The notes under the pieces were generated by a model, which saw nothing but the letters and a program-made list of their open reading frames with translations, did not search any database and was not told where the DNA came from. From Isoetes taiwanensis (taxonomy: Eukaryota > Streptophyta > Lycopodiopsida > Isoetales > Isoetaceae), in NCBI GenBank assembly GCA_021234155.1, contig JAJEKV010000084.1:124001-188000 (forward strand): a stretch of 64,000 bases of DNA, read 5' to 3'. The translations under genes were made by a program, and so were the position numbers. Below are positions 40,665-50,986 of this stretch, piece after piece (positions within the stretch are counted from its first letter, which is position 1; each line of letters begins with the position of its first letter).

Positions 40665-41818
40665 GGCCCAATTATCAGTAGTTTCGGATGAGCTACTAGA
40701 CACGAAATTTACCTTCTCCAATAAGATTGGATCTAAATCCTTAAAACCCTGAATCTTCAAAGGCTTCTTGCCAAAACGACAGTCAACAGGCTTAACAACT
40801 GCGCATTGATCCTGATTCTCTATGCATCCTTTCTGATTCTCAACATGCAACTTATCAACATCTTGTTCTCTTTCTGCCTCCTCTTCCAGATCATTCTCAA
40901 CTACCATTCTCTCAACTACATTACCAAGACTAAATGAAGGATCGTCTTCAATGTCAACAATACCTATATGCATAAAGAAACATATTATTTGAAGCTCAAC
41001 ATACAATAAAAGTTTGAAAAAAAGTGGAAGTATTTTCACATACCTATAGCACCAAGAGCTGTATTATTCTGGCTTTCAAAAATTGCATCATTCTGACCTT
41101 CAACACCTGCACACACGAAAATTAGAAAATGAAAACCTAGAATTAAAAACTAGAGGTAAAGAAACTAAGATATTAAAGTCTAGAATCTATGCCTAATGTA
41201 GCTTCATTATGGCCTTCAACAATAGCAGGGGCTTCACCAATATCTGCATGCACAAGAAAATACGAAATGAAAACCTATAATCTTAAAGGCATGCAAGAAC
41301 ATTCCAAACTATATGTGATTTTACCTGTTTCTTGAGTAATCTCTGCTTGAGCCATCATATTTCCGTCAAATATCACTATAAAACATAAAAAACACATGAG
41401 ATTTACTAAAATCTTGCAACCGAATCTACAATAATAACCATAAGACTCCTACCCACATTCGAATCCACTGATTTGGAGCCGCCAGAAGCATGCAAAACTA
41501 CTTGAACCATCATATTCCCATCAAATGTCACTGTAAAACGTCAAAAACACATAAGATTTGCAGCCCAATCCACAAGTTTTATCAAGATTCTTACCTGCAG
41601 TCGAATCCATTCATTTGGAGCTACCAAAAGCATGCAAGACTGAATGAATAGAAAATAATAGCAAACATAGCTTCAATAAGCTTGCACAGACGCAATGATG
41701 CAAGAAAAATGGCAGAACTGCCTTTATTTCGCTTCCTTTGTTGTCGTGCCATAGCTTTTGCCCTTTTTATCCCAAAACGTTCAAAACTGTTGCCAAGACT
41801 TGCAGAACCGGCTGACAT
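40665..41818 (-). pseudogene. 5' exons of the recombinase gene, with duplicated small exons
   Basis: Minus-strand coding blocks lie between AT-rich introns: a basic first exon (ERFGIKRAKAMARQQRKRNK, within 41818-41650), several short exons, and an acidic exon (IVDIEDDPSFSLGNVVERMV and following, about 40964-40680). Two exons with the text of TTTGATGGGAATATGATGGT occur at about 41365 and 41520 in a head-to-tail duplication, and two others carry VEGxNxAxxE-type repeats (about 41085 and 41210). The block ends at DNWA just before the MITE. Joining to the recombinase core is inferred from order, strand and spacing, not from homology. Confidence 0.45.
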
Positions 41819-41938
41819 CGTCGTTGAAGGGAGGTTCTACTTGGCGCCATCCCTGCAGGATCTCAAGATGGTCTGGCGCCTCAAAAATCGTATGGGAAAG
41901 CAAGCGCAGACAAATTTTGCTCCCCAAATACCATATTG

Positions 41939-42037
41939 TGGGTTCATGGTATTTGGTCTGCCATTCTGGCATGTACCGTTGTCGGTCACGGGACTACTGG
42001 TACATGCCAGAATGGCAGACCAAATACCATGAACCCA
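41939..42037. repeat. Perfect 39-bp inverted repeat, 21-nt loop
   Basis: Arms 41939-41977 and 41999-42037 are exact reverse complements (TGGGTTCATGGTATTTGG...). A smaller dyad CCAAATACCAT/ATGGTATTTGG overlaps the left arm from 41925. RNA from either strand would fold into a long hairpin. It lies 11 bp from the TSD of element B. The word GGTATTTGG also recurs in the tandem repeats at 38585-38960. Confidence 0.92.
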
Positions 42038-42048
42038 TACATAAAAGC

Positions 42049-42053
42049 AAAAC
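42049..42053. repeat. Target site duplication of element B, left (AAAAC)
   Basis: AAAAC here is repeated at 57663-57667 on the other side of element B. Confidence 0.88.
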
Positions 42054-43425
42054 GGTGACGTCCCCTACTCATATACAGTGCACTCACCGTATACAAACAG
42101 GAGTTCATCCCCCATACCAGCTCCATGCTAATATAGGGCCCTCCACGTATCACTGTAACCTTGGAATGTTCCAGTGGGAAGAATGAAGGGGTCATTTACC
42201 CTGTCTCCCTCAGGGCCTACCTAACTGCGGAAGAGCAATATACATGTCAGTAGTACATACATCAATAACATATGACCACCACGAGGGGTGGCTCACCACA
42301 TATCTGCATAGACAAAGATCAGTGCATCACATAAGGGAGTTCTACCCTGGCTCAGACACAAGGTTGGACTGACAAGCTTGGGCCTCCAGAGATCAAGCAG
42401 ACAGAGTGCAATAACAGTGGAGTTGGCTGGCAAAGGAACATGGCAGTTGGGTAGTCCGCTCCATCCGCCCCTCCTGTGCATACTTTGCAGAGTAGGTTGA
42501 TAAGTCTTGGGACTGGACTGTAGCCCGCCGGATGCATAGCCAAATGGGCAATTCCTGGGTTGCATCTCCCCAGTTCCGATGGGGCATATAGGGATTTCTC
42601 CCACCAGAAGCTAGCATGCTGACTCAAGGCGACTAGAGGGCCACTGCCCTTACTCGACTGAACTCCATGGAAGGTGTATACCACCCCAAGAGTGTCGAAC
42701 CCATGCAACAGCCCGCACGCAGTGGCAGTGCATTAGATCTAGTGCGCGGAAGTCCCCGATAGGCCTTACTACCAGAGGGACAGTTCATGAATCGGGACAT
42801 GAGCTTCCTTATAAGCCAGTCTGGCCCCTCCATCCACAACCAGATTTGGTTCTTGTACACAGGCCGAATATTAGTAGTGCACTAAAGGGACTAGCTAGGA
42901 GCATCAACTACTAGGCTTGTAGGTCTCTACCCCCCTTCCCAATACAATGAGTCCACAGAGATCATCCATACATCCATATCATCAAAGAACTAAAGAATAA
43001 TATCTAATCTACATCATAGAAGTTAGGTTCTTTAGTTACGGCTCCCTATCGAGGGATTTTTTTTAGAGGGTTTTTTTTACGATGGCAAAGAGGGTTAAAT
43101 ACCAAAAAAAATTGGTAGACTTTATAAATTTGCACCTCACAATTTAGAACGAATAAACATGTCATGAGACGTAGTGCACACTTTGCTTAAGAATTAATAT
43201 GAAGATAACATTAGCATATAGAAATAATTTCAAAGAGATGTTCCGAAGGATTAATGATGTAACGTTCCTAACCGACATGCCCTTAACCAACTGGGCAAAA
43301 CCGTCTAGACGTTTATGAGTAGTCGTTTCTACCCATTTATGCCGGTGTCTCGGGAACGCCCCACAGGCACATTCAAGGTTCGAATACTCGAGCGGTCTAC
43401 CATGGGCCCGTTACAAATGAGGACA

Positions 43426-44406
43426 TCATCGAAGGATTAAGCGCAAGACATCCTCTGTGATCACAGGTTGGATCACGTCTAAATACAATCTAGGATCATG
43501 GTTCAATATCTTGGCTAGAATATACATCAAATGTTTGCATGGTGTATATTGTTGTTTTGCTGTTCTAGCCAAGAAATCTGCACATGTGCACTCTGGATAT
43601 TTGCAGATTCTCACCTTGTAGGTTTCATTTGGTCTTCTAATACAGTATTCAACATCTAATTGAGGTGTGATGACTTTTGTTGAAAGCAGTTGACATTCGA
43701 ATTGCAGAGCTTGTTCAAGTCTGACTTCTGCTTCTTTCCCCAACTTTGTTCTTTTATTCATACGTTTTCCAAACCGCACCATAAATGCCGTAGAGTTGCT
43801 CGCCTTGGTGGAATCATTTTCCATGGAAGGATTGCATGGGTTGATCCCTCTAATTGAGTAGTTCCCCTTCTCTAATACTCCCAACTCTTCACTGCTTAAT
43901 TTGACCCCAGTACTGACTGGCCAATCAGCTGGCCTAGCCGGCACATGTAATATGTTAGTAGAGGGATACCAAGTATGCTGCACATGTTCAGGACAAAACC
44001 AAAACTTCTGTATGACCTCCCTTCCATTTGCTGTCCTTGCCCCTGTAAAACATGGTGCTGCTGTTGATCTAGTAATGATCTTATTGATAAGAGAGTTGCA
44101 CTTCCTACCATTTGGTCCTAATTTTCCCTGGCACTTCACTCTACTACCTGGCTCAGTTCTTCTAATAGCCCACTCTTCTTGAGGCACATCAAACTCATGA
44201 ACAATATAAGTAGCTTCATCAAACACTATGTTACGTCTTATTGATGCATCAACTCTAATTCTAGATTGAGTATAAGCCCTCTTATCTGGTCGATGGCTAC
44301 CTGATCCCTTGTCCCTATTGTACTCTGAACTATCTCTAGTCCGCTTAAGAACTGTCTGATTATTCCCTCCAGAACCTGGATTTGTGGCACGAATTCCAGT
44401 ATTCAT
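43426..44406 (-). CDS. SWIM zinc-finger protein, 326 residues
   Basis: An uninterrupted ORF from ATG at 44406 to a stop at 43426. Residues 1-60 are basic and polar. Around residues 90-145 there is a likely second metal site: CQGKLGPNGRKCNSLINK ... FWFCPEHVQHTW. Near the C-terminus CKYPECTCADFLARTAKQQY then TPCKH gives the CxC...CxH pattern of a SWIM zinc finger, with a longer spacer than usual. SWIM domains occur in MULE transposases, FAR1-type factors and other DNA- or protein-binding proteins. No DDE transposase core is present. It lies divergently, with a 34-bp overlap, to the methyltransferase-like exon. Its open frame in a mobile element suggests recent function; the role is unknown. Confidence 0.7.
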   Translation of the reverse strand: MNTGIRATNPGSGGNNQTVLKRTRDSSEYNRDKGSGSHRPDKRAYTQSRIRVDASIRRNIVFDEATYIVHEFDVPQEEWAIRRTEPGSRVKCQGKLGPNGRKCNSLINKIITRSTAAPCFTGARTANGREVIQKFWFCPEHVQHTWYPSTNILHVPARPADWPVSTGVKLSSEELGVLEKGNYSIRGINPCNPSMENDSTKASNSTAFMVRFGKRMNKRTKLGKEAEVRLEQALQFECQLLSTKVITPQLDVEYCIRRPNETYKVRICKYPECTCADFLARTAKQQYTPCKHLMYILAKILNHDPRLYLDVIQPVITEDVLRLILR

Positions 44407-45403
44407 CTATTACTTCACATGTGGATGTTCAGATTGTTTGTGATGATGTTCTACGTGCTTACGAGCAATATACTAAGAAGCTAGATTGTCCGTGCTTTAA
44501 CGAAGTCAGGGAGTTTGCAAAAGTTCATTCCAGGGACTCTCACAAATATAGCAGAAGCGGAGTTACAAGAGATTGGGGCTATGATTTAGTTATCATTGAC
44601 TTTCCCACACATGACTTGCAAAGCAACGAACATTTGGAGGTTCCAGAGTGGAACAAGTGCACCCACAGCTTGGTGCAAGCTGCATTCTCCTTTGGAACCC
44701 TATGTTTAGATGATGATGGTTGGATAGTATCTATTTGTTCACCAGAGCAATTGAAGATAATAGAGAAAGAGGCAAGGTTGAAATGCCTAGAAGCTACAAG
44801 GACTTATTTTCTGCAACAAGATGGGGCTTTAGGCTACACAAAGGATAGATTGGGGGTGTTTGAGAATAATGTGCTTATTGTTAACTTGTGGTCAAGAAAG
44901 GGAACAAAACCATCTCTTCAAGCAAGTCGTATTTCCAAAGGTAAGCTTGATTGTCGAATATTTTTATTTCATATAATCAATGTTAAAGCTATATGGTAAC
45001 AATCTTATGAATCTTTTCAGGTGATAGTTTTTCATGTGCCAAAGCTTCATTGAAACATTTCTTTACACCTGGAAGTAGACTTCTTGCGAGTCAATTAGCA
45101 CCAGCTAGAATGTTCATTGAGAAATCAATTGACTTCATGAAATTCATCATCGAGAACATGAGTCCCGAAGAAGGTTTGATATTAGATGTATTTAGTGGAA
45201 CAGGTTCTACATTAGTTGCATCAGCTATTTTGTCTCGCCATTGTTATGGGATTGACAATGATAAGGCACTTGTTGAGCATGTGAGATTTTCTCGTTTATC
45301 AAAACTTCAAAAAGTGTCTCATACGACAATTGAGAAGCACAATATATCTTTGGAGGAAGAATCTGAGGATGAAATGCCTCAAGAAGATGAGGAACCTGCT
45401 TAG
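44373..45403 (+). CDS. Beta-class DNA methyltransferase-like exons, 5' end missing
   Basis: Two exons join in frame across a clean GT-AG intron (44941-45020). The first has DLVIIDFPTHDLQSNE, at the place of the catalytic (D/N/S)PP(Y/W) motif IV; the second has LILDVFSGTGSTLVASA and CYGIDND, the SAM-binding motif I. Motif IV before motif I is the beta arrangement of N6-adenine/N4-cytosine methylases. DFPT is not a canonical catalytic motif, so activity is doubtful. The first exon has no ATG; AG at 44371-44372 is a possible splice acceptor, so an upstream exon is needed, or the gene was captured without its start. The frame ends DEEPA at TAG, just inside a GTAAGT; a possible third exon follows at 45498-45598. 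Confidence 0.6.
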
Positions 45404-46500
45404 TAAGTGTATATGAAAGTGGTTTTCTTCTTTTTGTTGTAATAATGGTTACTCTGGTTATTAGCTAATTATTATAGTGTTCTTCCTATCTATGCAGAAT
45501 CTATGGCTCGCTTTTTAGTTGGATCAAAAACTCAGAAAGTAAAAGATAAAAGGCGTAGACGATGTTTCCTTGTAGATGATGAATGTGAGCAGGGTTGAGA
45601 TGTTTTCATCATAATATGTGTAAGACAAGAGCTTTGAGTTTTACTTTTTCTCCTTGTATGTTTAAGGGCTTTCTTTACTTCAAGATTTAACTCTAAATAT
45701 GTCTTTTTTAGTTAAATTCAGAAGCTCTAAAATCCTTTTTGCAAATTCAAATACGATCTATAACATTAACGTTTTTTGTGATATGAATAGGTCTTGTTGA
45801 AATAGTAATTAGTTGTGATATGAATAGTTCTTGTGAAATGGTAATTAGCTTGAGCTTTAGTCTTTCAACAATTTACAATGTGTTGCTAATTGGTGACATA
45901 AATATATCGTCTCCAAACCACTCTCATTCATATGGGTGCATTTAAATGCACATTTTAAAATATACACAAAAAAAACCCACTAAACCATCCTAAAGAAAAC
46001 CCTCTAAAAATTTGCACTCCTATCTATCTAGAGTTCTATGTGGCTGCTATGGGCGATTCAATAGGCTAAACATGCTAACTCTACGCCCGGCAGGCAGATT
46101 AGGCTATTGAATTGACAAAATACCTCCTCCTGCTCGGAATGCGTCCATGTCGCTGTCTTGCTTGGAGATGCAGTCGGAAAGGAAATCTGACGAGCTAGGG
46201 TGCTCAGGCAGATCTTGGGAGTCGGGATTGACTCTTGAAGCGCGCGAAACGGAGCTCGGAAGGACTGTGGACGAAAAAGAGAAAGTTAGGGTTTGGTTGC
46301 CTTACATAGGCTATCAGTTACCCTTGGTATGCCCACTTAATGGTTAGTGGTCTAAAGTGCGCACATTAATAAGTGTGCGCACCCTTGCAAATTGCCCCCT
46401 ATGGCGCCACTTGCTTGGCTACTCGATTGGAATGGCGTGTACACGTGATGGTGCAGTACGGTATACGTCTTGAGACCGTATATCGTACTGGAACGTCACA

Positions 46501-46513
46501 TTCTCCCCACCTT
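46501..46513 (-). other. Polypurine tract of element B
   Basis: On the minus strand AAGGTGGGGAGAA directly precedes the TGTGACG of the 3' LTR, identical to element A. It primes plus-strand synthesis. Confidence 0.88.
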
Positions 46514-47328
46514 AAAATGATGATGTCCGCAGCATCGTGGGTCTCCCCACCTTGGGATCTTCTTGTCCTGCAAGAACTTGATGCATACACTTTATTATTA
46601 TTACACTTATACATTTATTAACATTAAGTAATACTTTAAAACATTATTATTTAATCAATAAGTTAAAACAATATTTGTATTTATTCAAGTCTATCATAAC
46701 TATTATGTTTTTGGCGGTACTCTTCATTCCTTGCAACACATTCCAATTACAATTGTGTTGCAAGTCTTTGTAGCTCGACCCATTTTTGCCCTCCAGAGTG
46801 CTCTATTGGTCTGCAGGTCGATACTACGTTAGTACCATTTCAATAATTAATAATATTATGGTTATAAGGGGACCACCCATCTAATTAACTAAGTGGATGC
46901 ATGACTAATCTTCCGGCATAGGAACAGGATGCTTCTTCCATCGTGGCCGTGGAGACAGCGCCCTATAATGCCTACATGCCGCTCGTGCCTACATCTTTAG
47001 TTGCCCAAGCGTGGAGGATAGAGTCCTTCCCATAGTTGGGGCGTGAAGGATGGGGTTCTCCCCGTAGGCATTGGCTAGAGGTGCTTCCCTATCCATGCAT
47101 TCCTGAATGACCTCTTATCTCTCGAGGTCATCTACTTCCGTGAGACGGAAGTAGACCTTTTAATCTACTTTACAGCTAATCCAAGCAGAACTGCGGTCAT
47201 GCCTACAATGACATTACACCACGTCCTAGAGATCACCGTAGTGGTCCCATCATCGGTAACAACGCATGCAACCCATACCTAGCATAGGTTGCATGCGTAG
47301 ATTAATTCTATTTAAAACTCAAATTAAT
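46514..47328 (-). other. 3' non-coding region of element B
   Basis: No gene is seen. The stretch around 47205-47260 (CACCACGTCCTAGAGATCACC) is conserved with elements A and C. Confidence 0.6.
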
Positions 47329-48585
47329 CTACACCACTATCGACATGTCTGCGTCGATTTCTTCGGAGATGATCTTGCCATCCCATTGCTCTATGAATTC
47401 CGGGTACTGCCTTATGAGGTCCTGCTTAAGTACCCACGTCGCATCTTCCACTGGCAAGTGTTTCCACTTGACCAAGTATTGGAGAAATTCCGATCTCCTT
47501 GTCTTCTTGATTGCTTTATCAAGGATCAAGTCTGGGACTATCTCTAGCTGCTCTTCTATCATTTCCAACAAGATTAGTGTGTCCAAGACTTCTTCTGGGT
47601 TTGGAGTATTCTTCTTCAACAGACTCACGTGGAAGACCTTATGAATTTTCAGGTGTGCTGGCAGGTCCAACTTATAGGATTGATTACCTACTCTCTTGTC
47701 TATTCTGAAGGGACCCGCCCACCTTGGAGCAAGCTTCTTGCAATTTCCGATGCGGAGCTTTGCCTGCTTTACCTTGATCTTGAGCCAAACATTGTCACCA
47801 ACTTCAAACTCTCTGACTGTTCGGTGCTTGTCGGCGATGCTCTTTTGTCGACTCCTTGCTGCGAGAAGATATCCTCGAACCTCTTCCACCAGCTGCTGCA
47901 TGTCGGCCAACATTTGCTGCGAAACCTCTACTTTTGACACTGGATTGTGCCAAATGTCTGGAGTTAGGCATTGGTAGCCGTAGTTGATCATGAACGGCGA
48001 CGTTTGGGATGATTCCTGCTTGGTGCTATTATAAGCGAACTCCATCAAGTGAATAAACTCTTCCCACATACTCTGCTTGTTCCAGACATAGTTTCGTAGC
48101 GTGTCTTCTAAAATTCTGTTGGTCCGTTCCGTTTGCCCATCAGTCTGAGGATGATAGGCCGTGCTCATTGACAGCTTCGTCTGAATTGTCGTCTGAACTG
48201 TCCTTGGAAGCCCTGTTATGAAGTCCATGCTGATGACCTCCCACTTAGCGTTTGGCACCGCTAATGGTTCCAATGCTCCGGGAATTCGAAGCTGCTCTGC
48301 CTTTGTTTGTTGACACAACTGGCACTCCTTGATGTAGCGAGCTATCTGCTTCTTCATGCCTGGCCAGTAATAACTGCTTTGAATTTTGAAGTATGTCTTC
48401 ATGAATCCCGCATGGCCAGCTATTGGGCTGTTGTGGGTGTCGTGAAGAATCAACTTCCTCACTCCTGATGACTCCGGCACGCACAACGTATTCTTGTAGT
48501 ATAAGAGGTTACCTTCCTTCTTGAAATTCTTGAAGGTCTCCCTCTCCTTGTCTATTCTTGCTTCTTTGCACAAACTCGCCCACAC
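47329..48585 (-). CDS. Integrase with deleted core plus chromodomain, element B
   Basis: Minus-strand ORF of 418 codons. The zinc-binding HHCC region is intact (HDTHNSPIAGHAGFMK ... CQLCQQ). The catalytic core starts with EVISMDFITGLPRTVQ, the first Asp, but then passes directly to QTKLSMSTAYHPQTDGQTER with the last Glu. Element A has about 70 more residues between these, including the second catalytic Asp, so this copy has lost that residue in an in-frame deletion. The C-terminal domain (RQKSIADKHRTVREFEVGDN) and the chromodomain (YLVKWKHLPVEDATWVLKQD) are complete. The protein would bind DNA and chromatin but should not cut or join DNA. Upstream it is out of frame with RNase H. Confidence 0.88.
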   Translation of the reverse strand: MWASLCKEARIDKERETFKNFKKEGNLLYYKNTLCVPESSGVRKLILHDTHNSPIAGHAGFMKTYFKIQSSYYWPGMKKQIARYIKECQLCQQTKAEQLRIPGALEPLAVPNAKWEVISMDFITGLPRTVQTTIQTKLSMSTAYHPQTDGQTERTNRILEDTLRNYVWNKQSMWEEFIHLMEFAYNSTKQESSQTSPFMINYGYQCLTPDIWHNPVSKVEVSQQMLADMQQLVEEVRGYLLAARSRQKSIADKHRTVREFEVGDNVWLKIKVKQAKLRIGNCKKLAPRWAGPFRIDKRVGNQSYKLDLPAHLKIHKVFHVSLLKKNTPNPEEVLDTLILLEMIEEQLEIVPDLILDKAIKKTRRSEFLQYLVKWKHLPVEDATWVLKQDLIRQYPEFIEQWDGKIISEEIDADMSIVV

Positions 48586-48618
48586 TTCCTTGAAATCTGC
48601 ATCTGCAGCAAGGTTTCT

Positions 48619-50154
48619 TCAATCTTCCTTCCGAAATCGCTGGTGAGCGTGGAGATTGCATTGCAATGGACTCTTGTTGTCAGGGGGTGCCTTGAAAGTG
48701 CATCTGCTACCACATTGGAGTTTCCCCGGCTTATAGACTATGTCGAAGTCGTATTCTTCGAGGAATTCCATCCACCTTCTTCGCCTCAGGTTGAGGTGTG
48801 GTTGCGTGAACACGTATTGGAGACCCTGATGATCTGAGTCAAGTTGGAACTTCCTTCCCAACAGGTAGTGCCTCCAAATCCTTAATGCCCTGACAACTGC
48901 AAGCAATTCTTGATCATGAGTCGGGTAGCGTGTTTCGGCGTCGTTCATTTTCCGCGAATCATATGCTACAACTCGCTCTTCTTGCATCAATACTGTGCCT
49001 GTAGCAATTTTACTTGCATCCGTTGCTACAAGCTTGTCCTTCTCGGGGTCTGGCAAGGTTAGGACGGGTGCGGTTGTCAAAGATTCCTTCAACAAGTCGA
49101 ATCCCGCTTGGGCTTTCTTCTGTCAGTGCTCTGCCCAATCTTTCACCTTTTCTGCCCTTGTCAGATCTGTTAGCGAGGCTGCTATCTTTGCAAAGTTCTT
49201 CACGAACTTCCTATAGTACCCTGCTAGGCCGAGAAAGCTTCTGACCTCATGGATGTTCTTTGGCGCCGGCCATTGTATTACTGCTTCGATCTTGGCAGGA
49301 TCTGTTGAAATTCCCTCTGCTGAGATTACGTGCCCCAGGTAGTCTACTCTCTCCGTTGCGAAGTGACACTTTGACAACTTCGCGTACAACTGGTGCCTTC
49401 TGAGCTTCTCCAGCACTTTTCTAAGGTGTTGTACATGTTCTTCTAGGGATTTACTGTATACTAGAATATCGTCAAAGAATACTATGACGAATGCGTCTAG
49501 GAACTCCCTAAAGATGTCGTTCATGAGTCTCATGAACGTTGCTAGGGCATTTGACAATCTAAACGGCATCACGGTGAATTCATGCCCATATTGGGTTCTG
49601 AATGCAGTCTTGTGGACGTCCTCTTCCTTGATCCTGATCTGATGGTAGCCCGACCTCAGGTCTATCTTGGAGAATACCTTTGCACCTTGGAGTTGATCCA
49701 TCAGGTCGTCCGATCTTGGGAGCGCATACTTGTTCTTGATGGTGTGCTTGTTTAGCTGCCTGTAGTCTATGCACATCCTCAAGCTACCATCCTTCTTCTT
49801 CACAAAGAGGATGGGTGCCCCAAATGGCGAGACACTGGGTTTGATGAAGCCTAGGTCGAGCAACTCCTGCAATTGCTTCTTCAACTCGATTAGCTCTTGC
49901 GTCGTCATCCTGTACGGCGCTTTGCTTGTTGGTTTTGTCCCTGGTTCGAGTGCTATTTCACACTCGACTCCCCTGTAAGGAGGAAGCTTCTTGATCTCGT
50001 CTGGAAAGAGATCATGGAACTCCTTTACCAACTTAGCTATCTGTTTTGGTAGCTTGTTGAGTACCTTATCTTCTTCACTTTCTCCTAACTCAGGCTCTTC
50101 CATCTGTAGCTTGAAGATATAGGCTATCTGCTCGTTCCTTATGCACTTGAACAC
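48619..50154 (-). pseudogene. Reverse transcriptase and RNase H, element B
   Basis: One frame with a TGA at 49123-49125 ([23 protein letters not shown]), where relatives have Trp. The RT part has [38 protein letters not shown] and [14 protein letters not shown] with both active-site Asp residues. Two conserved positions are changed ([12 protein letters not shown] for the usual MPFGLTNAPATF). RNase H follows with VATDASKIATG, THDQELLAVV and LDSDHQGL, then loses its frame after DIVYKPGKL. The ORF overlaps the protease ORF by 16 bp in another frame. The enzyme would be nearly complete but for the stop. Confidence 0.9.
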
Positions 50155-50986
50155 AGGCGCTTACTAGACATACATTGCATGATAGGCACGACTTCTTTAC
50201 CTGTAATTTCTATGATTTTGCCATTGGGCGCCGTGAGGGTCACCTTCCGCTTCCCACAATCAATGATGGCTCCTGCTGGGCCGAGGTACTCCATGCCGAT
50301 AATTAAATCGTACTTGCCAATGTTCATCACCTCGGCTCCTATGGGGATGTTGATTCCTGACAAGTCGATGTCGAAGTTTATCCTCTTGCTGGCCGTGTGC
50401 CTTACTCCCCCGTTTGCTAACACCACGGGTCTCGGCTTTGACTTCAGCGGTTTCAGCTTCAGCATGTCAACCATCTTTGGGGATGCAAAATTGTGGCTAC
50501 TTCCCGAGTCTATCAGGATTATGAATGACTTGTCCTTGGCCTTCCCTACTGTGGATATTACCTGATACTGCTTCTCTGCTTGTTCTGTATCTATAGCGGC
50601 AAAGATGTGGCACTCACCCTGTATGAAGTCGCGAGCTTCCTCGCCGTCGTTGTCAGAGGGAGTCTCCCATCCGCCCATTTCTGCTAGAGCCGCATTCATG
50701 ACAAATGGGCAGTTCGCTGTCCTGTGGCCCGGTTGGAAGCACCTGAAGCAGAGTTGCTTCTCGATGCACTCCTTCCTCTTTTCTTTAGGTATTGCCTGCA
50801 AAAAGGACCGTACCGCCTTCGAATAGTTCGATCCTTCTTGCCGCGATTTATCCTTGAAGGATACCTGCTTCCTTTCTTGCTGCTTCCCATAGTTGCCACT
50901 GTATAGGGCCTTTGCTGGTCCCGGACTAGTTGCTCTAGGGCTGTAGCTGCCCGATGCTTGGCCCTTGTCCTTGTAGTATTGCTGTT
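50139..50986 (-). pseudogene. Nucleocapsid zinc knuckle and aspartic protease, element B
   Basis: The frame is open from about 50986 (NSGLKQQYYKDKGQ) through the knuckle CFRCFQPGHRTANC (CX2CX4HX4C) to the retroviral-type protease active site FIILIDSGSSHNFAS and IGKYDLIIGMEYLGPAG. It ends at 50139. The gag N-terminal ORF is in another frame and stops at 50987, and the RT is in a third, so Gag-Pol is not continuous. Element A breaks at the same places by different amounts, so I do not see a conserved frameshift signal. Confidence 0.85.

Larger units (their letters stand above)
43051..46019. mobile_element. Mutator-like TIR element with SWIM and methyltransferase-like genes
   Basis: This 2,969-bp insertion splits the element B LTR. 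Its ends start GAG and align in register as inverted repeats: 28 of the first 35 bases match by eye, including TTTTTAGAGGGTTTT and GATGG, and similarity continues to about base 46. Nine-base flanks CTCCCTATC (43042-43050) and CTATCTATC (46020-46028) agree at 7 positions, and the empty site in the other LTR reads CTCGCTATC. A 9-bp target duplication and long TIRs point to the Mutator superfamily. Inside are an intact minus-strand SWIM gene and plus-strand DNA-methyltransferase-like exons. No DDE transposase is visible, so it would need one from elsewhere, or the superfamily call is incomplete. Confidence 0.8.
42054..46500 (-). repeat. 3' LTR of element B, split by an insertion
   Basis: The LTR consists of 42054-43050 and 46020-46500. 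It matches the 5' LTR at 56338-57662. The join in the intact copy reads GGCTCGCTATCTAGAG; here the insertion sits after CTATC. The outer border at 46500 abuts the polypurine tract. Confidence 0.92.

Noticed and set aside
42293..42860. ORFs within the LTRs of element B
   Set aside because: They occur only in LTR sequence, differ between the two LTR copies and have no protein match.
43265..43410. tRNA-derived SINE inside the MULE-like element (CCCAGTTGG on one strand, GGTTCGAATAC on the other)
   Set aside because: The A-box-like and B-box-like words lie on opposite strands, so they do not form one pol III promoter.
50139..50154. Programmed frameshift between protease and RT
   Set aside because: Elements A and B differ in length at this point and need shifts of opposite sign, so the break is probably mutation or error.
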